In this document: in pieces, positions 23,633 to 33,641 of the stretch
How positions within the stretch are numbered: the stretch's first letter is position 1
Layout of the letters: every line of letters begins with the position of its first letter
Assembly: GCA_029817715.1 (NCBI GenBank)
Contig: JARUPY010000396.1
Coordinates: 2,108,001 to 2,172,000, forward strand
Reading direction: 5' to 3'
Length of the DNA: 64,000 nt
DNA from: Melastoma dodecandrum
Lineage: Eukaryota > Streptophyta > Magnoliopsida > Myrtales > Melastomataceae
Made by a program: the position numbers and the translations under genes
Notes under the pieces: generated by a model
Seen by the model: only the letters and a program-made list of their open reading frames with translations
Databases searched by the model: none
Told to the model about the DNA's origin: nothing

Positions 23633-24049
23633 TGTAAAGAAACGACACATCGACAGGTTTACGATCGACAAGTCTAGGGACATTCAAAGAAGGACTTTAC
23701 TTGGAAGCGTAATTACATAAAAAAAAATTCTACACTGGTATGATCTACTGAAACAATATTGCAAACAACTTAAATAGACTAAATCTAATTAATGTCAACT
23801 ACAGACAACTAAACATTTAATGTGCATAGAAACTACAACAAAAGAAAGTGGACAATAATGAAGACAGAGAATGAATGCCCAGGAATCTGGAAAGTCATTG
23901 ACTTTTGGACTTCCTCGAGCGATGTCTCTTCCTCGAGTGACGTCTTTTTCTCAAGCGAAGTCTCTTCCTCGAGTGAAGTATTTTTCTCGAGCGAAGTCTC
24001 TAGACACAGTTTTTGTAGACTTGACGGTTCATCACTTTAACTTTCAACA
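23633..24049 (-). repeat. 5' LTR of copia type C
   Basis: 417 bp, TG...CA on the minus strand, shorter than the other LTR by indels. The U3 part (23,912-24,000) carries tandem words of the form TCGAG(C/T)GA(A/C)GTCT with TGACGTC cores. This LTR should hold the element's promoter. Confidence 0.9.
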
Positions 24050-24480
24050 GAGAACTTCACAACCAACCATATCGAGAAACTTGACCAAGCACTGATACGG
24101 AGGGTCAGAATGGACAAGCTCATAGAGATGTGAACCTGCAGTTGTGAGGCGTTCAAGTTGCTTGGGATAAGTACCTCAAACTGCAGGATAAGCACAAGCT
24201 TTTCCCTAGGGTTAGAGAACTGCCGGAAGTAGCGGAGATGAAATGACACCAGCAGAGGTTGCAGGGAACCTGCTGCTTAAGTCAGTGGATGAAGACGTTG
24301 ACAAACGCATGAAGACCTGGTTCTGGCACTAGAGAATAAGGTAAAGGCGATGAAGGAGGCAAGGGCAAAGACGGAAGCAGAGGTGATGGCAGGGATGGAA
24401 GACAAGGCAGGGGAAAAGGCGGCAAAGGAGATAGGCAATGGCTGCAGCTATGGCTGATGAATGCCTCTATGAAATTGACA
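24050..24480 (+). pseudogene. AAA-ATPase pseudogene, second remaining part
   Basis: It resumes after the copia element with the 5-bp duplication, then 'cttcacaaccaaccatatcgagaaacttgacc' matching the sensor-1 region (FTTNHVEKLD) of the intact genes. It continues through RMDK, FEAFKLL, the AEMTPA block and the charged C-terminal tail to a stop at about 24,460. Stops occur early (ATAGAGATGTGA). The 3' flank ('gcctctaagcttg') still resembles the flank of gene 1 at 29,371-29,386, showing common descent by tandem duplication. Confidence 0.85.
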
Positions 24481-24568
24481 AGGAATGGTAGCTAATGCCT
24501 CTAAGCTTGTTTTAGTACTCGAGTTCGGCAGGAAGGAGATTCGCAAAGTGGTTAAGACCGTCATAAGC

Positions 24569-26030
24569 TGATAACTCTATGAAAGTAGAGTTATTTGGTA
24601 CTCTTAACGGGGCTTTACATGGCTAGTTAGACGAGTTTATGTTAGAGTTTTACAAGTTTTTATCGTATTTTTACTTCAGTTTAGTTTTAAGTTACTTTTG
24701 TTATTTTATTAAATCTTGAGTTTATTTTGAGAGTAATTGGAAACTAGTTGATGCATCTTACATTTGTTTTGATTTGATGTAGGTAAATGAAGAGAATCAT
24801 AAGTTGGGCAAGTGAAAAATGGACGAAATTTGATAAAATGCTGAAAAGTTACAGAAGGTCGAAGGACGCATCCTTCAATCTCAAGGACACGACCGTGCGA
24901 AATCAATAGACCACACAGAGCAGAAAAACGCGTCTGTCTGGAAGAAGGACGCAACCTTCAACAATCTGCACAAGATCTCGCCAAATCACTTGATTCCTTC
25001 ATTATTACGATTTGAAGAGAGAGAAGGCATTAATTAGTTACTCTTTTTATTATTCTTAGGTTATTTTGTTATTTATTTATTTTCTTAGGTTTTTTTAGAA
25101 TCTTTGAGAATATTAGGAAATCTTTTAAGGGAACAATATATTCTCTAGGATGGCCTTAGAAGGACACGGGTAGTTTTCATTTGTTTTAGTTTTTAGACTT
25201 TTGCTCTGAGGAGAAGGGGGTGGTGCCAACTAGGGTTCAAGAGAAGATTCGGACGAGGTGACTACCAACCAGATCGGGAGATCGGGAGGGCGTTTCTTAT
25301 CTATTTTCCTTGATTTTTTTATGTCGATGCTATTTTCTTTTGAACTTTGGATGTTTTCTTATTTTAGTATGAACTAATTTTCTTATCTAGGGTGCTAAAT
25401 TTGCGAGACTTGTCAAGGTGATTTTGAACGTGATTTATTTTATTTGAAAGTCTAGTACTCTTTGATGTGCTTACGTGTTTACTTTTCTGAAATACGATTG
25501 GCGTCGGTTTCTAAAATAACTCAGATTACCTTAGCATCGGGAGGTGTAAGATTAATTCGAGAGGAAAATCGAAGAACAAGTTTATAGAAACTGGAGATAG
25601 GGATATCACAGTTGATATTAATTGGATTGACTGTTGGGAGTAGATTAATAATGACCGTAGATAGGGATATCACGGTTAATGTTAATTGAATCGAATGCTA
25701 GGAGCTAATTGAATATAGATCGTAGGGATACGCCTAATATATAGGAGAGCATGATTTAAATCATCGGACAGCTTTATCTAAACGTTCGATTGATCCACGA
25801 CAAGTTAAGTAAATTTAGTTTCCCTAGGCTTTCTTTTTGATATTTTCTTGTGATCATTGTCTATTTTATTTTAGTAATTTTTGTTTAATCCATCATTTAT
25901 TCGAGTGGTCTTGATAATATTTAGTGGTTTAATTGGTATTCGGGAATAATTAGTCCTCGTAAGAACGATATCTTAAGTGCTATAATCGATTCGTGTGTAT
26001 ACTTATGCACAACACATTTTTAGCAGGACA
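24569..26030. mobile_element. Solo LTR of a large LTR retrotransposon
   Basis: 1,462 bp with TG...CA ends, flanked by a 5-bp duplication 'taagc' at 24,564-24,568 and 26,031-26,035. It starts 'tgataactctatgaaagtag' and ends '...gcaggaca'. No coding frame lies inside; two similar blocks 'agatagggatatcac' occur at about 25,597 and 25,651. The length and the lack of any internal region point to unequal recombination between LTRs, probably of a Ty3/gypsy element. Confidence 0.85.
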
Positions 26031-26035
26031 TAAGC

Positions 26036-27340
26036 CATTCATTATTCTTCACCGTAACCTCTATGTACCGACCATACCACCCAGACAAAGGCCTAACCAC
26101 ATTCCTCCAGATAATTGTTTTTTGTTTTTTTTTTTTTTTTTTGCTTTTCCGATGAGATACATCCAATCCAATTTAATAAAGGTCACAAATTCATTTCTTC
26201 TGTTGATAAAATCGTCTCCCCCTCACCCCCTAACTCTAGTATTCAGCGGCCTGGCTAAGCTCGTCGTCATGATAAAATGCAAATGATGCAAGACACTTGA
26301 AGAACACACGGACTATACGATAGCACCGATCGCCATGCCCTGATTAACCATAAAAACTGAAAAGGAAACAGATCCCTTCTCTTTTTGACATTCTAACAGA
26401 CCTGAGGCTCCCGGAGGAAACATCCTGGAGCCGGTCCCGACCTCGCTCTCCATACTGTTCTCTTTTTGATCTAATGGTTCTCTATAAGCATGAAGCACGA
26501 ATAACGTAAGTGCTTCTCTTCCTTGACTTTTAAAAATATAACCATTACTAAATCTACCGACGTTCTAAAATATGAAGCACCGTGGCGAGTTCTTTAATTG
26601 CGGGAGAGGAAAAGTAGGAACCTCCAAACGATCCAGAAAAAAAAAATATTACAAAATTTTTTTGATATAATTGCACCACGTAATAAGTCGAAACTGGGGT
26701 TGTGATGCCAACGTCAGAAGTACTCGTAACAAGGTTTTTTAAGAGCATGATCTTTGGAGGAATGGTAATTTTTTAATGTTTTGGAGGTGGGAGGGAGTAA
26801 TAATTCGACGCAAGGTTCGATGACGTCACACAGCACTCTTCGATCCCTTCGCAAGTATAATAGACATTCAATTTAAAAAAAAAATGGTCGAGTGCATTGT
26901 CGTATAATCTATTATATTGATCGTGAATGGCTACAAACCCAATTCTCCATTCATACGTTAATGTCATGTCAGTGTTTTGTCGACCAATCCTTTCTCTGCA
27001 TGGCCCCCACCCCGCGGGGAATTCGTCAAATGTTTCTTCCATAGATGATATTATAAATAGAAAAAGTCTCTACGTTTACAAAACTAATTTACTTGTTGCT
27101 TAAGGATACGATGACGGTGGTGGCGAAGGTGATGGACTAACTGCCCTTCCCAGAAAGGATTTAATATTGATTTGGCCAACATAAGTACAAACCATTACGA
27201 ATATCCTTTAATTTAATATAATTCATCCCGGTTACTTAGGCCGCACGATTATTTCCTCATCGAGGAAATTGCAAAGGGAAATACGGCCCGAAACAACTAA
27301 TAAAGCGGACGGGGCTTAAGTGTCACGCACGAATCTGTAG
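26036..27340. other. Intergenic, no gene recognised
   Basis: AT-rich spacer upstream of AAA-ATPase gene 1. It has a poly-T tract at about 26,124-26,142. Short ORFs (25,993-26,286; 26,773-27,042 minus) show no domain and no codon bias. Confidence 0.5.
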
Positions 27341-27343
27341 CCA

Positions 27344-27690
27344 AGAAGTTTCGTACTGTAGAAATTTTTATCATATTGTATCGTACTATAGTACGAGAAT
27401 ACACATGAATTTCATACTTTTATATGGACTTCACTTCGTACAGTGTAATATAGTACGATATGTAATGTGCTAAAGTACGAAATTGGACGAAGGCTTCGCT
27501 TCATACAGTATGATCCTGCTTGTACTAAAGTATGAAGCTCACGTGAATTTTCATAATTTAGCACGATACGTAATGTATTGTATCGTATTATACGAAGTAA
27601 AACCCGTACAAAAATACGAAGCACGTGTATATTTTCGTACTAATAGTACATTTAAGATAAAATTGTCTACAGTTTCATACAGAAACTTCG
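27344..27690. repeat. Foldback MITE in the promoter region of AAA gene 1
   Basis: About 350 bp of inverted-repeat DNA built from 'gtacgaa'/'ttcgtac' words. The left arm ('agaagtttcgtactgtagaaa', then 'agtacgagaatacacatg', 'cacttcgtaca') pairs with the right arm read in reverse ('cgaagtttctgtatgaaactgtag', 'agtacgaaaatatacacgtg', 'tacttcgtata'). No clear target duplication was found. It ends about 75 bp upstream of the likely TATA box of the gene. Confidence 0.65.
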
Positions 27691-27765
27691 GTACAGTTTT
27701 GAACACACACGGAAGTGTCCGTGGGTGTCACTTTAGCCTGTCCCTAGTAAAATGCATGATACCCA

Positions 27766-27775
27766 GCTATATATG
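27766..27775 (+). promoter_or_regulatory. Likely TATA box of AAA-ATPase gene 1
   Basis: 'tatatatg' in 'cagctatatatgtac', about 55 bp upstream of ATG 27,829. Position and composition fit a plant TATA box, which leaves a short 5' leader. Confidence 0.45.
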
Positions 27776-27828
27776 TACAAGAGCGAGTGAACGGAAACAT
27801 CTTCGAGCAATTTGGTCAGTTGACGGGG

Positions 27829-29370
27829 ATGGCGATGTTGAGAGTGGTGGAGACATGGACAGGGATCAGCACTGCGCTTGGAGGCCTGGTTTTGGCGTGG
27901 ACTATGCTCAGGCAGCACATCCCGCCCCACCTCCGTAGCCATGTTGAGACCTACGTGCACCGCCTCATGGGCTACTTCTACCCTTATATCCAGATCACTT
28001 TCCCTGAGTTCTCTGGTGAGCGGCTCAGGCGCAGCGAGGCCTACACCGCCATCCAGAATTATTTGATGGTGAGTGCGTCTGCCAGGGCCAAGCGGCTGAA
28101 GGCGGATGCCGTCAAGGACAGGAAGTCGCTGGTTCTGACCATAGACGAGAATGAGGAGATCACCGATGTGTTCGAGGGAGTGAAGGTTTGGTGGTCCTCG
28201 ACGCACGTTGCCAGGAACAATTTCTCATTCTCATTCTATCCCCAGTTAGATGAGCAGAAGTACTTCAAGCTTACCGTGCACCGGAACCACAGGGGATTGA
28301 TAACAGAGCGGTATATTAGTCACATACTCGACGAGGGGAAGGTGATTGCTGCCCAAAACCGGCAACGGAAGCTCTACGCGAACAACCCGAGCAGCAACTG
28401 GCGCGACTTTTGGTCAAAGAAGTGGAGTCATGTGACGTTCGAGCACCCGGCTACGTTCGATACCTTGGCCATGGACCCCACCAAGAAGAAGGAGATCGTG
28501 GATGATCTTGAGAAGTTCACCAAGGGGAAGGAGTACTACGCTCAGATCGGGAAGGCATGGAAGCGCGGCTACCTGTTGTATGGCCCGCCAGGGACGGGGA
28601 AATCGACCATGATCGCGGCCATGGCAAACTTCCTGAACTATGATGTGTATGACCTCGAGTTGACAACGGTGAAGGACAACTCGGAGTTGCGAAAGCTGCT
28701 GATTGAGACCTCCGGCAAGTCCATCATCGTGATCGAGGACATCGACTGCTCACTTGACCTGACTGGGCAGAGGAAGAAGCAAGTGAAGAAAGATGAAGAA
28801 AATGACGATCCTGCAAAGAAACTCGCCAACGAAGAGGACAAGCCAAGCAAGGTCACCCTCTCGGGGCTCCTCAACTTCATCGATGGCATATGGTCAGCAT
28901 GCGGTGGGGAGAGGATCATCGTCTTCACAACCAACCACGTGGAGAAGCTGGATCCAGCTTTGATCCGGAGGGGAAGAATGGACAAGCATATTGAGATGTC
29001 CTACTGCTGCTTCGAGGCGTTTAAGTTGCTTGCGAAGAACTACCTCGACCTGAATGATGTACACGAGTTATTCCCTGTGGTGAGGGACCTCCTAGAAGTA
29101 GCGGAGATGACGCCAGCAGATGTTGCAGAGAACCTGCTGCCAAAGTCAATGGACGATGATGTTGACAAACGCATGAAGAACCTGGTTGCGGCTCTTGAGA
29201 GGAAGGTTAAGGAGGACGAGGAGGCGAGAGCAAAGGCAGAAGCGGAGGCAAGGGCAAAGGTGGAAGCTGCAGTCCATCCAGAGGGAGCTGGGGACGAGTC
29301 CAAGGAAGATGACGGTAATGGAAAGCCCGGAGATGGCTTTGCCAATGGAGCCCTGGAGAATGGGGTGTAA
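27829..29370 (+). CDS. AAA-ATPase, AATP1/BCS1-like clade, gene 1
   Basis: 513 residues, single exon. The frame is open up to a GTG at 27,787, but ATG 27,829 aligns with the paralogue's start, so it is chosen. Order: N-terminal hydrophobic segment (about 11-27), the plant AAA-type ATPase N-terminal domain (ENEEITDVFEGVKVWW), then the AAA core with P-loop GPPGTGKST (252-260), Walker B IIVIEDID (299-306), sensor-1 Asn in FTTNH (369) and the arginine-rich RRGRMD (380-385). The highly charged C-terminal tail is rich in Lys, Glu and Ala. Members of this clade are membrane-anchored ATPases of mitochondria or ER, often induced by stress or salicylic acid; substrate unknown. Intronless structure is normal for the clade. 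The paralogue lies at 40,668 and a dead one at 18,785. Confidence 0.95.
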   Translation: MAMLRVVETWTGISTALGGLVLAWTMLRQHIPPHLRSHVETYVHRLMGYFYPYIQITFPEFSGERLRRSEAYTAIQNYLMVSASARAKRLKADAVKDRKSLVLTIDENEEITDVFEGVKVWWSSTHVARNNFSFSFYPQLDEQKYFKLTVHRNHRGLITERYISHILDEGKVIAAQNRQRKLYANNPSSNWRDFWSKKWSHVTFEHPATFDTLAMDPTKKKEIVDDLEKFTKGKEYYAQIGKAWKRGYLLYGPPGTGKSTMIAAMANFLNYDVYDLELTTVKDNSELRKLLIETSGKSIIVIEDIDCSLDLTGQRKKQVKKDEENDDPAKKLANEEDKPSKVTLSGLLNFIDGIWSACGGERIIVFTTNHVEKLDPALIRRGRMDKHIEMSYCCFEAFKLLAKNYLDLNDVHELFPVVRDLLEVAEMTPADVAENLLPKSMDDDVDKRMKNLVAALERKVKEDEEARAKAEAEARAKVEAAVHPEGAGDESKEDDGNGKPGDGFANGALENGV

Positions 29371-30379
29371 CGCCTCTAAAGCTTGTGTTGGAGTCATATG
29401 TTGTGAGATTGACAAGGATCCCGGTCATTATTCCAACTCGAATGAATAAGACTATGTTTTATTCTCTTTCTTGTGCCTCCTGTCTCGACTGTGCAGCCTC
29501 AAAGTTCAGACTCCGCAGCGTTTCCTCGTATCGCCCGCGGGCCGTCGCGTGCTGCGTCTCACCACGTTTCGGCAGATGGTGTGTATGGAAATCTTTCTTA
29601 CAATTAGAAGAATTTTATCAATATATATCATTTGTAGTATACCCGAACCATATTATATACCATACACATGCTTATTTGATAAAATGTTAAGGCACTTGAG
29701 CATGGATTTTTTAAATTATATCATGGAGTTGGTCTAATAAGAGATTGGTACAACTACAAAAGATGTATTGAATTATAAAAGGTCAAGCCCAATCCAAAAT
29801 AGGCATTTTGAGTTAAAACTAAGCACGAATTCACTAGTATTTTTGGAAGAACTCAGAGAGTGTTGTCAGATGGTCCAATACGCGGAGCTGTCGTTTTAAC
29901 ATGGATGATTGCGTACGGTAGGTTTTAAATCCGAAACTTCCTTGAGCGAATTTCAACCCTTTCTTTACACTAGGACTAACGCCATGTTTGTATATTGCTC
30001 TATTAAGTTACTAGCCCATATAACGTCATCGTATCATCAAAATTCAGCAGCATCAAAATCTCACAAACCCGACGGTTTTCTACATCATATTTACTAAACT
30101 GAGAATCGTCATCGTTTTCAATCAAGAGATGGCACTATTATAATCAGAGGAAGTAATTAACTCACGCGTGATGTATAATATGTGTGCTACTTTCGGTATT
30201 CTAACGTATAGATAATACAAATGGGGATTAATTGTTATTATCCTAATGTGTACGAGCATGTTCGAGTTGGTGGTTCTGACAAGTCTGCTCAGAGACTCGA
30301 CAAAACTCATGGAAGTCTAATACCAACTACCTTTTTCTTTTATTCTCCCTCTTTCCTTTTCTAGGATTTTTTTTTTAGG
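29371..30379. other. Intergenic, no gene recognised
   Basis: 3' flank of AAA gene 1. No conserved reading frame or repeat was recognised; the minus-strand ORFs ending near 29,140-29,430 are antisense shadows of the ATPase tail. Confidence 0.5.
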
Positions 30380-30859
30380 TGAATGCATGCCAAATGCTAT
30401 AGCAGTTGCAGAAGGAACCCGAGGAAGCAAGGCCAGGCCATAAATGAGAAGACTGGAGGATCAGTTACAAAGGGACCTCAAGCTTTAGAGTCAGGGGTTG
30501 CTGGGCTTAGAACTTAATTGGAAGAAGCCACCGCTGGGCTGGGAGCTGGTCCTGGAGAAGATGTCATTGGGGTCCAAGTGGAGGGATGGGAACGTCACAA
30601 CGGGTAGCTCAGTAATTTTAGTATGACAACAGAGAAAACGAATTCCTACAGGGGAGGTTTGTTTGGGGGGGGGGTGTAACGGGTGTACGTTGTCAGTCAG
30701 TTAGGAGTGAAAATGATGGGGATATTATCAGGATATATTCCTTGTAATCCCTTGTTTTGGGGAATGGAGAAAAAAGAGATGAATGAGAAATGAGTTGATG
30801 GGTTGGTGAATGTTTCTTCTTCGGTTGTTAGCCTATGTTGTATCCATTGGTATCAGAAC
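30380..30859 (+). repeat. LTR end plus primer-binding site (gypsy-type fragment)
   Basis: 'ttggtatcagaac' at 30,847-30,859 follows a 'tatcca' end, as in a 5' LTR running into its PBS on the plus strand. The upstream 450 bp has LTR character (poly-G run at 30,665-30,675, 'attccttgtaatccc'). The left boundary is uncertain. The coding remains to the right are on the opposite strand. Confidence 0.5.
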
Positions 30860-30959
30860 TAGTATGAGTTTTCAATATAATTTTCTTAGAAACATCTAGA
30901 GGGGCTAAAGTTGGTGCTCGTATCATTGATGCCTTCAGCTATGCAGAAGCCTCTTTTGC

Positions 30960-32290
30960 TTTGTCAAACTAAGTAAAAGAGTTCTTTTTCAAGAGTTGTG
31001 TCAAATATTTACAAACCTTCTATAGTAATCAGTGAGCTTCAAAAATCCTCTCAATTGTTTGATATTAGTAATTGCCACAATCTTTTTTGGGCCCGTGGAC
31101 ACTCCATCCACCCCTATAAAGTGCGCTAAATACTCCACCTTTCTAATGGTGAACAAGCAGTTACTAACCTTTGCATATAGACTGTTATCCCGAAGTAGTT
31201 GAAGTACCACATACAAGTGTTCTGGCGTGTACTTGTAAGGAGACGATGTAAACTAAAATATCATCAGAGAAAACTTCTTAAGATATGGTCTGGACACCTC
31301 ATTCATTAAGCTTTGAAAGGTTGAGGGGAATTTGTAAGTCTAAAAGATAGTACAAGAAACTCATAATGCCCCTCATGAGTTCTAAAGGCGTTTTTAAGAA
31401 TGCCTTGGCCTCTCACGATGTTATGATGGTAACCAGATCTAAGATCAAGTTTAGAGAACCAGGTGGCTCCATGCAACTCAGTCAAAAGTTCTTCAATCAC
31501 CTGTATTAAAAACTTATCATTGATCCTTCTCTTATTCAACTATCTATAATCCACACAAAGTCTCAAAGGACTATCCTTCTTTCTCATCAAGACACCAAGA
31601 GAGGAGAAAGGACTATTATTATGCCTGATAATGCTAGACTTAAGCATTTCATGTACTAGCTTCTCAATCACATCTTTATGTGAACTTGAATATCTATACG
31701 TACGCAAGCTAAGCCCCTTTACTCCTTCTTCCAAGGGAATTGCATGTGATGTGTTCTGGAAGAAGGCAAAGTTTGTGGTTCAGCAAAAACACCAGCATGT
31801 TTGTTTAGAATCAATTTTACCTCAACATAAATTTCATCATGGCTTCAAACTGTAGCTAACTGCTTCTTGTCCCGAAATTATTAGCATTCTTTGCTACTGG
31901 AATCGTCCCACATAAAAACGGGGTGGGACGATTCGGTTTCTCCACATACATCCCTTAATTCCATTGGCTACCATAACCTGACTACAAGGAACCTCATGCA
32001 CTTTACAACTCATTTCTCTTGGCCGTAGACAGATCCAAAAAATTATGAGTGCTCCCTAAATCTACTAACACTACCATTTGCCTCTTCTTGTACCACCCTT
32101 CCACTTTCATGGTTCTATTCTTAGAGGACATAGCAACTCCATGCAAGGTAGCAATAGGCATCTCGGCATCCTAAGACTTCCCTTCCTCTTCCTAACATTC
32201 TATTTCATCCTCTTGTGTCTCTTTTGGTTCTAGCAACATTGAATACACTCTCTTTCCTTGGCATTTGTGACCACATGCATACTTTTGAAC
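30960..32290 (-). pseudogene. Ty3/gypsy protease-RT fragment
   Basis: Minus strand, right to left. A retropepsin-like VDLGSTHNFLD block lies near 32,040-32,075 (Gly replaces no catalytic residue, but the usual D-S/T-G reads D-L-G here). RT pieces follow: KSSIIRHNNSPFSSLGVLMRKKD (31,540-31,734), [13 protein letters not shown] (31,306-31,539), and YLAHFIGVDGVSTGPKK with LRGFLKLTDYYRRFV (31,001-31,216). The catalytic YxDD segment (31,220-31,300) is eroded. Many stops; no own LTR on the right. Confidence 0.8.
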
Positions 32291-32763
32291 TAATACAAGG
32301 ACAAAAGACGAAATCTTTTGTTCAAGTAAAGAATATGATGTAGTAATTCACAAGCGATAATACTGAATATTAAGGGAAAGGAGTTAGGTTTGAATGTTAT
32401 TTGGAACTAGGATAGCAAAATGACTTATCAAACCATTCATTTCCATTGTCCGACCCAAATAATTCTGACACACGCCACGTCAGATTTACAACAGAGAAAT
32501 TAATGGAATGGTTTTTGTCAGCATTTGAGGTACTTAGTGACATGAGTCTGGGTCTAATGCCCGAGTTGTGTCCGACATCTCTAATCAAAGACTTCTTTAA
32601 AGTAAATGCCACCGTTTATGAGAATGAAAGGGTTAGTAATTATGAGTTCCCAAATGATTTTCAGTTAAACCAATTTTCAAAACTTAAGGAGGTGGCGAAT
32701 CGTAATACACACTTAGATTAACTAATAACAACATTTTATACGTAGCCATTAAGGATGGCGAAG
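32291..32763. other. Unassigned spacer
   Basis: No gene recognised. ORFs on both strands at 32,397-32,721 lack a known domain. Confidence 0.4.
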
Positions 32764-33062
32764 CGACACGAGTTGTATATATATACCACTAAACGACAAA
32801 GCTAGGAGCGGAAGGAGGGGCTACCCATATTTATTAAACGTGTGAGGACTCTTGACGAGTTGTATATATATATATATATACCACTAAACGACAAAGCTAG
32901 GAGTGGAAGGAGGGGCTACCCACATTTATTAAACGTGCGAGGTCTCTTGACGAGTTGTATATATATATATATATATATATATATACTACTAAACGACAAA
33001 GCTAGGAGTGGAAGGAGGGGCTACCCACATTTATTAGTGTAAGGTCACTTGACGAGTTGTAT
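32764..33062 (+). repeat. Three-copy tandem repeat with (TA)n tracts
   Basis: Three copies of a unit of about 76 bp ('actaaacgacaaagctagg...gacgagttgta') at about 32,789, 32,884 and 32,987, separated by (TA)n runs of growing length (for example 32,957-32,985). Copy 1 (75 bp, 32,790-32,864) is identical to the single copy at 39,926-40,000 beyond the viral locus, in the same orientation. A repeat-rich, TA-rich target is common around endogenous pararetroviruses. Confidence 0.85.
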
Positions 33063-33072
33063 ATATATATTA

Positions 33073-33146
33073 GATTCAAGGTGGTATCCGAGTTGTATAT
33101 AATAAACGAGTTGTATATATTAGTCAAGGTGATACCACCTTGAATC
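33073..33146. repeat. 16-bp inverted repeat containing the viral primer site
   Basis: 'gattcaaggtggtatc' at 33,073-33,088 and its exact reverse complement at 33,131-33,146. Both are the sequence that leads into the viral PBS (compare 39,883-39,898). So a scrap of the virus in plus orientation sits head to head with the end of the minus-oriented arm. Confidence 0.8.
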
Positions 33147-33641
33147 ACCTCGGGGATTAAAAATGCAGATAATAGAAAACCACCAACAGGAGGCAAAGCT
33201 TTCCGATTCTGGGGTCTAATAGCAGAAATTGCAGAAAATAGCAGAAAATAGAAAACCACCAACAGTAGGCAAAGCCTTTCGATTCTGGGTCTAATAGCAG
33301 AAATTGCAGGAAATATTTAATTTTTATTCACACAAGAATAAAATTACAGGGGAGGAAGTACTTACAATATTCTCAAAAGTTTTTTGATCTCCCTACTTTC
33401 GGAGAATTCATAAGTGGAGGAATACAAGAGAGAATAGAGTGAGAAGAGTAAGCATTTTAGAGAGAGAGGGTAGGCGAACCATGCCCTAACGAAAGGTGCC
33501 GTGCTCCTTTTAAAGAAGATAATCTCTACTGTTGCTATAGTGACGTTGACATGACCTTTTTTTTAAGTCAAAATACATCAATCATCTTCTGAATCTCTGG
33601 CTAAATCAATCCCATAGCAATCATCTTCGTTTGTATTTCCA

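Larger units (their letters stand above)
19109..24049 (-). mobile_element. Complete Ty1/copia element type C inserted in the AAA pseudogene
   Basis: 4,941 bp with two LTRs (19,109-19,550 and 23,633-24,049), TG...CA termini, a 5-bp duplication 'gagaa' on both sides, a PBS at 23,621-23,632 and a polypurine tract at 19,551-19,562. Coding order on the minus strand is gag (23,615 to about 22,750), protease (about 22,650), integrase (22,149-21,564), reverse transcriptase and RNase H (20,890-19,656): the copia order PR-INT-RT-RH. Structure is complete, but several frameshifts and stops mean it cannot act on its own. The LTRs differ by substitutions and indels, so the insertion is not recent. Confidence 0.93.

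Noticed and set aside
24569..26030. Protein-coding gene in the 1.46-kb region
   Set aside because: No frame of note; ends and 5-bp flanks show a solo LTR.
26773..27042. Minus-strand 89-codon ORF upstream of AAA gene 1
   Set aside because: No recognisable domain, no splice partners or second copy; length is expected by chance.
27787..27828. Longer N-terminus of AAA gene 1 from a GTG at 27,787
   Set aside because: GTG is not a normal plant nuclear start; the paralogue starts at the position matching ATG 27,829.
32842..33042. ORF encoding Ile-Tyr repeats
   Set aside because: Translation of (TA)n tracts and a tandem repeat; no gene features.
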